A DNA stretch of 64,000 nucleotides, taken from Chryseobacterium scophthalmum. GTDB lineage: Bacteria > Bacteroidota > Bacteroidia > Flavobacteriales > Weeksellaceae. The DNA is taken from assembly GCF_900143185.1 (NCBI RefSeq), contig NZ_FSRQ01000004.1:124001-188000 (forward strand), given 5' to 3'. Positions within the stretch are counted from its first letter, which is position 1, and each line of letters opens with the position of its first letter. The notes under the pieces were generated by a model, which did not search any database, was not told the DNA's origin, and saw nothing but the letters and a program-made list of their open reading frames with translations. This document shows, piece by piece, positions 31,969 to 39,179 of this stretch. The position numbers and the translations under genes are program-made.

Positions 31969-33561
31969 ATGCTTTTTCTACATAATATATCCTTTGGGTT
32001 TCCAGCGGGGAATCTGCTTTTTAATTCTATCAATTTAACGATACCTACTCATTCAAAATCGGCTTTGGTCGGAAGTAACGGCATGGGGAAATCTACCTTG
32101 CTGAAAATTATTGCAAACGAAATTGAACCTTTGGCAGGAAATGTCAATATTCATGGAGATATTTTCTATGTTCCACAGATGTTTGGAAATTTTAATGATT
32201 TGACGGTTGCGGAATGTTTGAAAATCGATCAAAAACTTGATGCACTTCAAAAAATAACCAATGGCAAAGTGGATGAAATTTATTTTGAAACTTTAAATGA
32301 TGATTGGGACATTGAAGAACGCTGTCAAAATGCCTTGAAATATTGGAAACTTGAAGATTTAGATTTAAACCAAACTTTGGAAAGTTTGAGTGGCGGACAA
32401 AAAACAAAGGTTTTTCTTGCAGGAATTCAAATCAATCAGCCTGAAATTATTTTACTCGACGAACCTACGAATCATCTCGATTTGGAAGGTCGAAATCTGT
32501 TGTACGATTTTATTGAAAAAACAAATTCAACGGTTGTGATTGTGAGTCATGACCGAACTTTGCTGAATTTAGTTGATACTATTTTTGAACTGAGCAATCA
32601 GGGGATTTCAACATATGGAGGAAATTATGATTTTTATGCCGAACAAAAAGCAATTGAAAATGAAGCTTTGCAAAACGATATTCATTCTAAAGAACGTGCT
32701 TTGAAAAAAGCTAAAGAAAAGGAACGTGAAACTTTGGAACGCAAGCAAAAACTCGATGCACGAGGAAAAGGAAAGCAGGAAAAATCGGGTGTTGCAAGAA
32801 TTATGATGAATACACTTCGTAATAATGCGGAGAAAAATTCCTCAAAATTAAAGTCTGTTCATGCCGAGAAAATCAATGATATTTCTGGTGATTTGCGGGA
32901 TTTGCGTTCGTCGGTGAGAAATGCTGACCAGATGAAAGTGAATTTTAATGATTCGAATTTGCATTCGGGAAAAATCTTGATTTCGGCGGCGGAAATTAAT
33001 TTTAAATATCATGAAGAAAATCTTTGGAAAGAAAATCTCAATCTTGAAATCCGAAGTGGAGACCGAATTTCTATCAAAGGTTCGAATGGTTCTGGGAAAA
33101 CGACTTTGATAAAACTGTTGTTGGGAGATTTGCAACCTTTTGTCGGAACTATTTCGAAGTCAGAGTTTCAGACAATTTATATTGACCAAGAATATTCTTT
33201 AATTGATAGAAATGCAACGGTTTATGAATTTGCTGAAAAGTTCAATGATAATGCAATGCCGGAATCTGAAGTGAAAACTTTGCTTTCAAGATTTTTATTT
33301 GGAAAGGAAACCTGGGATAAAATAGGTGATGTTCTGAGCGGTGGAGAACGTCTGCGACTTTTGCTTTGCGGACTTTCCATCAGTAATAAAGCTCCCGATA
33401 TGATTATTCTCGATGAACCTACGAATAATTTAGACCTTCAAAACGTGGAAATTCTGACGAATTCTATTAAGGATTATCATGGAACTTTGCTGGTGATTTC
33501 GCATGATGAAGTTTTTTTGGATGAGATTTGTGTAAGTTGTGAGATTTTGTTGAAATTTTAA
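31969..33561 (+). CDS. ABC-F family ATPase (ribosome-associated), 530 aa
   Basis: Two ABC domains without membrane segments. The first has Walker A GSNGMGKST, signature LSGGQKTKVFLAG and Walker B ILLDEPTNHLD. The second has KGSNGSGKTT, LSGGERLRLLL and IILDEPTNNLD. The linker (about residues 225-300) is charged, helical and Lys-rich, as in ABC-F proteins that reach into the ribosome. Family members act as translation factors or protect ribosomes against antibiotics; which applies here cannot be decided from the sequence. The structured leader hints at regulated expression. The last third of the 3' end is duplicated 2.4 kb downstream. Confidence 0.9.
   Translation: MLFLHNISFGFPAGNLLFNSINLTIPTHSKSALVGSNGMGKSTLLKIIANEIEPLAGNVNIHGDIFYVPQMFGNFNDLTVAECLKIDQKLDALQKITNGKVDEIYFETLNDDWDIEERCQNALKYWKLEDLDLNQTLESLSGGQKTKVFLAGIQINQPEIILLDEPTNHLDLEGRNLLYDFIEKTNSTVVIVSHDRTLLNLVDTIFELSNQGISTYGGNYDFYAEQKAIENEALQNDIHSKERALKKAKEKERETLERKQKLDARGKGKQEKSGVARIMMNTLRNNAEKNSSKLKSVHAEKINDISGDLRDLRSSVRNADQMKVNFNDSNLHSGKILISAAEINFKYHEENLWKENLNLEIRSGDRISIKGSNGSGKTTLIKLLLGDLQPFVGTISKSEFQTIYIDQEYSLIDRNATVYEFAEKFNDNAMPESEVKTLLSRFLFGKETWDKIGDVLSGGERLRLLLCGLSISNKAPDMIILDEPTNNLDLQNVEILTNSIKDYHGTLLVISHDEVFLDEICVSCEILLKF
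33448..33508 (+). repeat. Direct repeat A, copy 1 (inside the 3' end of the ABC-F gene)
   Basis: Sixty-one bases starting GAAATTCTGACGAATTC and ending GCATGATG. They recur at 35858-35918 with three mismatches, in the same orientation and exactly 2410 bases away. Confidence 0.95.
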
Positions 33562-33585
33562 TTATTATTTATTGTCGTAAAATTT

Positions 33586-33628
33586 AAAAACGAATGATAA
33601 ATTATTCAATTTTGTCATTCGTTTTTAA
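33586..33628. terminator. Bidirectional terminator
   Basis: AAAAACGAATGA (33586-33597) pairs with TCATTCGTTTTT (33615-33626) around a 17-base loop. It lies between the convergent ABC-F and AbiC-like genes. Confidence 0.8.
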
Positions 33629-33658
33629 TATAGTTGGTATTTTCAATTAGAAATTTTA

Positions 33659-34720
33659 TTAACCATCAGATTCATATAAATAATCATTTAATTTATTAGG
33701 TATTGTTAAAAATTTTGGATTATTTATTCTTATATCTTCTTTTATCTTGATGAAAAAATCTTCATCTAAAAATAATTTGCTAGATAAGTTATGAATCATT
33801 CTGTAATCGCTGAAAAATTTATTGTCTTCCCATGCTTTTCCATATCCTGAAACCCAATTATAGAATAACATAACTTGTTCAAAATTGCTGAGTTGAGCTC
33901 TGAGTAATTGTAAATATTTTCTTTTATTTGTATAGTCAATAATCTTATTATCATAATTAACAACGAATTTAACTGTATGATACAAATGTCTGTAGTAATG
34001 TCCTAGATTATTTTCATGTCCTTCAAATAACGGAAATGTAGATTTAATAGTAATACCATCAATTTCGTTAGATGATTGTTTTGTTTTAACTGTTCTATCT
34101 ATAAATTCAGTTTTATGTATATTTTTAATTGCTAAAAGTTCATTAAAAAATTTATCCTCTTTTTCTAAACCGTTAAAAAATGTTTTATATGCTTCATCAA
34201 AAGCAATTTCTTTATCAAAATTAATTTTTAGAATGGTTTTATAAGCAATTTCTAATTCATTTGAGAAATAAATAAATACGTCTCTTCCCTTTATTTCATT
34301 ATAAGATTTAGTCCAATTAATGTGTACTCCAGCTGAAGTTCTATTTGAAACTAAAGTGGTTTGTTCGATTTGAATTTCATTTACATTTTCTTTATGTAGT
34401 CTTAGCATTTCATAAAAATGAGATTCAAATTGTTGAACTTTAAATTGATTAGTAATTTGCTTATTAGCAACGAATTGAATATAGAATGCTAAAAAGGTTA
34501 TAAAAGCTGCGCTTAGACCTATTATTGGATTCATAATTCCTCCAAAATAGTCGCCAAATTCATTAGCGTCTAAAATCCTCTTGTTTGATATTAAATAATT
34601 TTTATAATCCATTGAGCATTCTGTATTTATGAAGTAATTAATTAAATAAAAGCTACAAATAAATAGTAAAAGAATGCTAATAATTGCGAGAATAGTTGTA
34701 ATTGTCTTATCGAATTTCAT
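33659..34720 (-). CDS. Putative phage abortive infection protein (AbiC-like, putAbiC)
   Basis: A 353-aa protein with two N-terminal membrane helices (about residues 8-31 and 60-84 from the chosen Met, around ILAIISILLLFICSFYLI and NPIIGLSAAFITFLAFYI) and a cytosolic C-terminal part. The C-terminal part has LGHYYRHLYHTVKFVV and LQLLRAQLSNFEQVMLFYNWVS, which are the conserved blocks of the putative phage abortive infection family. Proteins of this type stop phage growth by killing or arresting the infected cell, by an unknown mechanism. A TTG start eight codons upstream is also possible. It is AT-rich and flanked by repeats, which fits a gene gained by transfer. Confidence 0.72.
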   Translation of the reverse strand: MKFDKTITTILAIISILLLFICSFYLINYFINTECSMDYKNYLISNKRILDANEFGDYFGGIMNPIIGLSAAFITFLAFYIQFVANKQITNQFKVQQFESHFYEMLRLHKENVNEIQIEQTTLVSNRTSAGVHINWTKSYNEIKGRDVFIYFSNELEIAYKTILKINFDKEIAFDEAYKTFFNGLEKEDKFFNELLAIKNIHKTEFIDRTVKTKQSSNEIDGITIKSTFPLFEGHENNLGHYYRHLYHTVKFVVNYDNKIIDYTNKRKYLQLLRAQLSNFEQVMLFYNWVSGYGKAWEDNKFFSDYRMIHNLSSKLFLDEDFFIKIKEDIRINNPKFLTIPNKLNDYLYESDG

Positions 34721-34785
34721 GGATATTAATTGTTTTAATTCCAAATATATATAATAATGTTATTAATAAAAAAAGGTAAACCGTA

Positions 34786-34813
34786 ATGATTTCCACCCCA
34801 CCCAAAAATAAAA
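34786..34813 (+). repeat. Direct repeat B, copy 1
   Basis: ATGATTTCCACCCCACC followed by an A-rich tail. The same sequence with one mismatch lies at 37431-37458, upstream of purA, 2645 bases away. This copy is upstream of the AbiC-like gene and just after the hydrolase stop codon. Confidence 0.9.
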
Positions 34814-34854
34814 ATTTCTTCGTAACTTTATAAATGGGAGTAGCTGAAGTTATT

Positions 34855-35793
34855 TTATTTTAAAAGTTTCAAAATCCATTGATGAATTTCATTCAACACG
34901 TTTTCTCTGATTTCTTCATTCAGTATTTCATGACGCATTTCAGGATATATTTTCATATCTACATTTTTAAATCCGTCGAGCTTTAAATTATCAACAGTCT
35001 TCGTCACGCCTTTTCCAAAATCTCCGATGGGGTCATTTTGCCCGCTTACAAAAAGAAAAGGGAAGGACTTCGGAATGGTTTGTGCCCAATTTCTCGCAGT
35101 TGCTTTTTTATATATATTGAATAACGCATAAAACGCATTGTTGGTGAACGGAATTCCACAAAGTTCATCCTTAGAAAACGCATTTCTATTGGCTAGATTC
35201 AGGCTGAGCCAGCTTGTATCGCTAAAATCTTTATCTTTTTTAAATTGTTTGTTGTTGACAATATTAAAAATGTTATTGAAAAAAGTTCGTTTTTGAGGAG
35301 CTAGTTTATTAGCTAAAGAAAAATAGGTTTTCACCAAATTAATTCCTGTTAAAGGTCCGCCCGTTCCTGTAATAATAGCACCGGAAAACTTATTGCTTGT
35401 TTTTTGAAGAAGACACCGCGTAATAAAAGAACCCATCGAATGTCCCAAAATGAAATGTGGAACATCAGGATATTGCTCCATCAGAAATTTGCTCATCTTT
35501 TCGGCATCAGTAATCAGTTTTTCATCCGGATTGTTGCGTTGAAAAAATCCAATATCTTTCTTTTCTTTTACCGATTTTCCGTGTCCTAAATGGTCATAAG
35601 TCAACACCGCAAATCCTCGATTGGCAAAATATTCTGCAATTTCTGAATATCTTCCACTGTGTTCCTGCATCCCATGAACGACTTGTAAGGTTGCTTTTAC
35701 AGGAATTTCTTCGGGATAAAATAAAGTGTAAAAGAGTTGGGTTTGATTGGTGGTATTTTCAGATAAGTATCCTGATTTTTGTAGTGATTTCAT
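34855..35793 (-). CDS. Alpha/beta hydrolase (monoglyceride lipase/lysophospholipase-like)
   Basis: A 312-aa serine hydrolase of the Hydrolase_4/PldB type. The oxyanion region LQVVHGMQEHSGRYSEIAEYF and AVLTYDHLGHGKS are typical, the nucleophile is S119 in FILGHSMGS, the acid lies in SGQNDPIGDFGKG and the catalytic His in YPEMRHEILNE. It probably hydrolyses lysophospholipids or monoacylglycerols. It lies between repeat copies B1 and A2, so it may be part of the inserted material or displaced backbone. It has a TATCTTTG box 26 bases upstream of its start codon. Confidence 0.92.
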   Translation of the reverse strand: MKSLQKSGYLSENTTNQTQLFYTLFYPEEIPVKATLQVVHGMQEHSGRYSEIAEYFANRGFAVLTYDHLGHGKSVKEKKDIGFFQRNNPDEKLITDAEKMSKFLMEQYPDVPHFILGHSMGSFITRCLLQKTSNKFSGAIITGTGGPLTGINLVKTYFSLANKLAPQKRTFFNNIFNIVNNKQFKKDKDFSDTSWLSLNLANRNAFSKDELCGIPFTNNAFYALFNIYKKATARNWAQTIPKSFPFLFVSGQNDPIGDFGKGVTKTVDNLKLDGFKNVDMKIYPEMRHEILNEEIRENVLNEIHQWILKLLK

Positions 35794-35819
35794 GGTGTGG
35801 ATTATCTTTGGTGGATAAT

Positions 35820-35827
35820 CAAAGATA
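35820..35827 (-). promoter_or_regulatory. Candidate -7 box for the alpha/beta hydrolase gene
   Basis: TATCTTTG on the minus strand, 26 bases before the start codon. Confidence 0.45.
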
Positions 35828-35857
35828 TGGTAATTATGGGAAAGTTTAAGTTTAATA

Positions 35858-35918
35858 GAAATTCTGACGAATTCTATTAAGGATTATCATGGAACTTTGG
35901 TGGTGATTTTGCGTGATG
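35858..35918 (+). repeat. Direct repeat A, copy 2 (orphan copy of the ABC-F 3' end)
   Basis: 58 of 61 bases match the ABC-F coding sequence at 33448-33508, same orientation. Similarity fades out after 35918, and no upstream ABC-F sequence is present, so this is a pseudogene-like fragment rather than a gene. Confidence 0.95.
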
Positions 35919-35987
35919 GGAGCCTTTGGAGAATATTGGAGTGAATGGTGAGGTTATTTTGTATTAAAAAATGTCTTTGTAAGCTCT

Positions 35988-36020
35988 AAACCTCATAGGT
36001 TTTTAAAACCTGTGAGGTTT
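35988..36020. repeat. AAACCTCATAGGTTTT / AAAACCTGTGAGGTTT palindrome
   Basis: Two 16-base arms with one mismatch pair, almost without loop. It is a dispersed palindrome and could terminate transcription. It lies in the 300-base gap 35794-36093, which also contains repeat A2 and a decayed GTCATTCC element but no gene. Confidence 0.7.
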
Positions 36021-36036
36021 GTTTCCCTAAACATGT

Positions 36037-36090
36037 TATTTGTCATTCCGCAGGAATCTAAGCTGTTGAAAGGTTTATACGGAATGATAA
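36037..36090. repeat. Decayed GTCATTCC...GGAATGA repeat
   Basis: TTATTTGTCATTCCGCAGGA faces a changed arm TATACGGAATGATAATGA. It is the same family as 27507-27577. It directly follows the Imm35-like gene. Confidence 0.55.
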
Positions 36091-36093
36091 TGA

Positions 36094-36696
36094 TTATTGA
36101 GACTCTTGTAAAAGTGTAAACTCACAATATGGATACTTGTTGATAAGTTCAACAAGTACATTATAAAGGTAGTCATTAAATCGGTTTCCTAAATTCAAGG
36201 GTAATTTTTTAAATTTCTTTTGGAGTTGTTCTTTATTATAATAGTGATATGAGTTCTCTTTGTTTTGATTTGTAAGAACATATTGAACTTTATATTTCAA
36301 AAGAAGTGAAATTACTCCCTCCTTATCATCTTCATGAAGTTTATTAATTACCCAACTATAATTGTCTTTCCAAATATCGTAATCTTTTTGAAAAATTCGG
36401 ACTAATCTTTCTTTATTTAATTTATTTATAACGTCAATTCTTGCTGTTTTACTTCCAAAAGCACTTCCATAATTGACTATTCTTCCATCTTTTTTAATAA
36501 TAAACATTGGACCTTGTCCGATAAGCATGTCTTCAAAATCTGCAGTCATCAAAAATTCTTTTGATTGATATGAAAAATAAAATAAATCTTCAAAATTTTC
36601 TGCATATTCTTCAACAACATCTACATCATCACCAATGTTTTCTAAAAGATATTCTCTTGCTATTTTTAAATATTCATCTTTTGAGTTTTCTTGCAT
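36094..36696 (-). CDS. Imm35/YrhB-like immunity-type protein (200 aa)
   Basis: The first about 85 residues match the Imm35/YrhB pattern: LKIAREYLLENIG, then DLFYFSYQSKEFLMTADF, then LIGQGPMFIIKKDGRIVNYGSA, the family's GxGPxxVxKxDGxxxxxGS block. Residues 90-200 are an extra helical region I do not recognise. Imm35 proteins are found as immunity proteins next to polymorphic toxins. The gene is the last of three in a tight operon, starting one base after the small 38-residue ORF stops (36698). No large toxin gene is adjacent, so the immunity role is uncertain. Confidence 0.6.
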   Translation of the reverse strand: MQENSKDEYLKIAREYLLENIGDDVDVVEEYAENFEDLFYFSYQSKEFLMTADFEDMLIGQGPMFIIKKDGRIVNYGSAFGSKTARIDVINKLNKERLVRIFQKDYDIWKDNYSWVINKLHEDDKEGVISLLLKYKVQYVLTNQNKENSYHYYNKEQLQKKFKKLPLNLGNRFNDYLYNVLVELINKYPYCEFTLLQESQ

Positions 36697-36697
36697 T

Positions 36698-36814
36698 TTA
36701 TTTTACGTATTTTTTGTGAAGATTGTTTAAGAATTTTGTGCGGTTGAAGTTTTTAACAAAACCTGAGTTTTCGCCTTTTTTGAGTTGAATAATTAAATTA
36801 GATTTTATTTTCAT
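36698..36814 (-). CDS. Small ORF, 38 aa, resembling a ParD antitoxin C-terminus
   Basis: Starts two bases after the nuclease stop codon (TAA-CG-ATG) and stops one base before the Imm35-like start. It reads MKIKSNLIIQLKKGENSG followed by FVKNFNRTKFLNNLHKKYVK, a basic peptide. The part GENSGFVKNFNRTKFLNNLH looks like the C-terminal, toxin-binding end of ParD antitoxins (pattern G-x-x-SGxVxxFxxxxxLxxLH). The DNA-binding N-terminal half is missing. No ParE gene is next to it. The tight packing on both sides is good evidence that it is translated; its function is unknown. Confidence 0.5.
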   Translation of the reverse strand: MKIKSNLIIQLKKGENSGFVKNFNRTKFLNNLHKKYVK

Positions 36815-36816
36815 CG

Positions 36817-37365
36817 TTAATTTGGAATATTCATTTCTTGACCATGCTTGTAGTACTTTAATGTATAAGAAGGTTTTGTGCCAACAATTATCTTTACAAA
36901 AACCCCTATTTGGTAATCTAAATTATTATCATAATCTTCAGAAGTGTAACTTTTAAGCTTTAAGTCATCATAAACAAAAGGAATGTTACTTGAACTTTTT
37001 TTAACTTCTATTATACATAAATTATATTTTAGGCTACCTCGTTTATGTATAATTATATCTGGAAATACAGCTCGATTTGTATATTCTTTTTCTAAATCAT
37101 TTTCTTCTTTTTCCTTTAATAATTTTAAAGCCTTTAATTCTGATTTGAGAATTGAAATTGACTTTCTTTCGTTATCTCTAGTGATATCTCCGTTATATTC
37201 ACAATCAATATCTAAGTCGTAGCCATTAAATTCATTCTGTATATAAAGAGCAAGTTTATGACAAATTGATTGTTCACTTAAATCCTTTTCTATTAACCAG
37301 TAATCTTTTTCTATAAGGGATTTTAAAGAGTTTTCTATTTTTTCTATTATAAATTCGTCTTGCAT
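36817..37365 (-). CDS. PD-(D/E)XK nuclease-like protein (182 aa)
   Basis: An AT-rich, Lys/Glu-rich soluble protein. After a helical first half it has VFPDIIIHKRGS followed after a short gap by YNLCIIEVKKSSSNIP, which is the PD...(E)xK arrangement of the restriction-endonuclease fold (Asp in PD, Glu and Lys in IEVKK). The rest does not point to a specific family. It is the first gene of a three-gene operon with the 38-aa ORF and the Imm35-like gene. A TTG start five codons upstream is possible; the ATG beginning MQDEFIIEK was chosen. A nuclease role is inferred from the motif only. Confidence 0.6.
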   Translation of the reverse strand: MQDEFIIEKIENSLKSLIEKDYWLIEKDLSEQSICHKLALYIQNEFNGYDLDIDCEYNGDITRDNERKSISILKSELKALKLLKEKEENDLEKEYTNRAVFPDIIIHKRGSLKYNLCIIEVKKSSSNIPFVYDDLKLKSYTSEDYDNNLDYQIGVFVKIIVGTKPSYTLKYYKHGQEMNIPN

Positions 37366-37430
37366 TTTACTTGTAATCAATTTATCTCAAATTTAAAAAA
37401 TAAATGTTTAACGAAAAATTTCTCAACAAG

Positions 37431-37458
37431 ATGATTTCCACCCCACCAAAAAATAAAA
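37431..37458 (+). repeat. Direct repeat B, copy 2 (upstream of purA)
   Basis: ATGATTTCCACCCCACC with an A-rich tail, one mismatch to 34786-34813. It ends 11 bases before the purA -33 element. Confidence 0.9.
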
Positions 37459-37469
37459 TCTATCACAAA

Positions 37470-37501
37470 TTTGCCCACCCAATTTTTTAAAAGTAATTTT
37501 G
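37470..37501 (+). promoter_or_regulatory. purA promoter
   Basis: TTTG (37470-37473), 20-base spacer, then TAATTTTG (37494-37501). Both parts fit the Bacteroidetes consensus, and the predicted start lies about 20 bases before the purA ATG. Confidence 0.7.
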
Positions 37502-37526
37502 CATGAATCTAAAATAAAAGTAAAAT

Positions 37527-38813
37527 ATGTCAACTTACGTAGTTGTAGGTCTTCAATATGGAGATGAAGGTAAAGGAAAAATAACGGATGTTTTATCGGC
37601 AAAATCAGATTATGTAGTGCGTTTCCAAGGAGGCGACAACGCTGGTCACACGGTTTATGTAGGCGATGAAAAGTTTGTTTTGCACCTTCTTCCATCGGGA
37701 GTTCTTCAGTGCAAAGGGAAGTGTATCATTGCCAATGGAGTAGTGGTAAATCCTAAATCTTTCATTAAGGAGGTGAATCAGATCGAAAGCAAAAACATGA
37801 GAACTGATCACATTTTCATCAGCAGAAGAGCGCATGTCATCATGCCTTACCACATTCTTTTGGATACTTACCGTGAGGAAGAGCACGGAGGAACGCAAAT
37901 CGGGACTACTAAAAAAGGAATCGGACCATGTTATGAAGATAAGATTGCAAGAATCGGTATCAGAATGGTAGATCTTTTGAATCCTGAGATTTTAAGAGAT
38001 AAAATTGAGAAAAACTTAAAAGTTAAAAACTCTCTTTTCGAAAAATATTACGGAAAACCGACTTTGGATGTTGAAGAGATCTACAATGAATATTTAGAGA
38101 TCGGGAAGCAACTTCAAGATAGAATCGTAGATACTGAATTAGAATTAAACGAAGCCATCAGAGACGGTAAAAACGTATTGTTTGAAGGAGCGCAAGCTTT
38201 GATGTTAGACATCGACTTCGGAACATATCCTTACGTTACTTCATCTTCTCCTTCAACTGGAGGAGTTTGTACAGGAGCGGGAGTTCCGCCAACTTCACTT
38301 CAAAACTTGATTGGTGTTGCAAAAGCATACTGTACAAGAGTTGGAAACGGACCTTTCCCATCTGAATTAGACAACGAATTGGGTGAGAAAATCAGACAGA
38401 TCGGTGGTGAATTCGGAGCAACTACAGGTAGACCAAGAAGAACAGGTTGGTTAGACCTTGTTTCTTTGAAGCACGCTTGTATGATCAATGGGATCAATAA
38501 CTTGGTAATTACGAAATTAGATGTTCTTACAGGAATTGAAAACCTTAAAATCGTTACTCATTACAAAACTGAAGACGGAAAAATCATCGATTATTTCACC
38601 TCTTCAACAGAAAAATTATACAACTACGAACCAATCTATCAAGATCTACCGGGTTGGAACGAAGACTTGACGAAAGTAAGAAGCTACGACGAGCTTCCTG
38701 ATACTGCTCAAAAATACATCGAGTTTATCGAGAAGTATTTAGGAATCAACGTATACTTGGTTTCTGTAGGTCCTGAAAGAAGTCAGAACATCATCAGAAA
38801 AGAATTGTTCTAA
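37527..38813 (+). CDS. purA: Adenylosuccinate synthetase
   Basis: A 428-aa PurA, the usual length, which makes adenylosuccinate from IMP, aspartate and GTP in AMP synthesis. The P-loop is YGDEGKGKI (11-19), followed by GGDNAGHTVYVG, then KGIGPCYEDK, FEGAQALMLDIDFGTYPYVTSSSPS and GAPPTTGRPRR-like GATTGRPRRTGWLDL. All catalytic blocks are intact. The gene has its own promoter and terminator and marks the right boundary of the accessory region. Confidence 0.97.
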   Translation: MSTYVVVGLQYGDEGKGKITDVLSAKSDYVVRFQGGDNAGHTVYVGDEKFVLHLLPSGVLQCKGKCIIANGVVVNPKSFIKEVNQIESKNMRTDHIFISRRAHVIMPYHILLDTYREEEHGGTQIGTTKKGIGPCYEDKIARIGIRMVDLLNPEILRDKIEKNLKVKNSLFEKYYGKPTLDVEEIYNEYLEIGKQLQDRIVDTELELNEAIRDGKNVLFEGAQALMLDIDFGTYPYVTSSSPSTGGVCTGAGVPPTSLQNLIGVAKAYCTRVGNGPFPSELDNELGEKIRQIGGEFGATTGRPRRTGWLDLVSLKHACMINGINNLVITKLDVLTGIENLKIVTHYKTEDGKIIDYFTSSTEKLYNYEPIYQDLPGWNEDLTKVRSYDELPDTAQKYIEFIEKYLGINVYLVSVGPERSQNIIRKELF

Positions 38814-38832
38814 GGAATATTTTCAAATAAAT

Positions 38833-38868
38833 AAAAAAGAGACTGTCAATTCGATAGTCTCTTTTTTT
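38833..38868 (+). terminator. purA terminator
   Basis: AAAAAGAGACTGTC pairs with GATAGTCTCTTTTT (one G-T pair) around a short loop, followed by T's. Confidence 0.85.
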
Positions 38869-38869
38869 T

Positions 38870-38930
38870 GTCATTGCGAGAAGTAATAGCAAGCCTGTGC
38901 TGAGCTTGTCGAAGCAAAGCAATCTCAAAC
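38870..38930. repeat. GTCATTGCGAG...GCAATCTCA repeat, copy 2
   Basis: GTCATTGCGAGAAGTAAT through TGAGCTTGTCGAAGCAAAGC to AATCTCAAAC. It is the opposite orientation of 31409-31470. Confidence 0.65.
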
Positions 38931-38946
38931 ATACATAAATAAATCC

Positions 38947-38984
38947 TGTCATTCAAAACGAAGCGAAAGCGCAGTGAAGAATCT
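38947..38984. repeat. TGTCATTC...GAAGAATCT dispersed repeat
   Basis: TGTCATTCAAAACGAAGCG and then GCAGTGAAGAATCT. It is another common non-coding repeat motif. The 680-base gap 38814-39493 contains this, three other repeats and the upstream region of the TonB-like gene; no further gene is seen. Confidence 0.5.
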
Positions 38985-39030
38985 AAAAACTATCAACTAA
39001 TAAACAACAACCAAAAACTAATCTTTTAGA

Positions 39031-39123
39031 AGCTATTTCCCGCTGTCCACTATATCTTTTTTGTTTTTCCAAACTTATTCCCTTTGCCAAAAAACAAAAA
39101 AGGATGTCGTTCCCATCGGGGCT
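39031..39123. repeat. AGCCC...AGCGGGA dispersed structured repeat, copy 3 (inverted)
   Basis: On the minus strand: AGCCCCGATGGGAACGAC, then ATCCTTTTTTG facing CAAAAAAGATAT, then ACAGCGGGAAATAGCT. It is the longest of the three copies. Confidence 0.65.
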
Positions 39124-39179
39124 AGGAAAGTGGGTTTCTTTTAAAAATTAAGGTTGAGCGAGTTTTTTTCGCATTCTAA

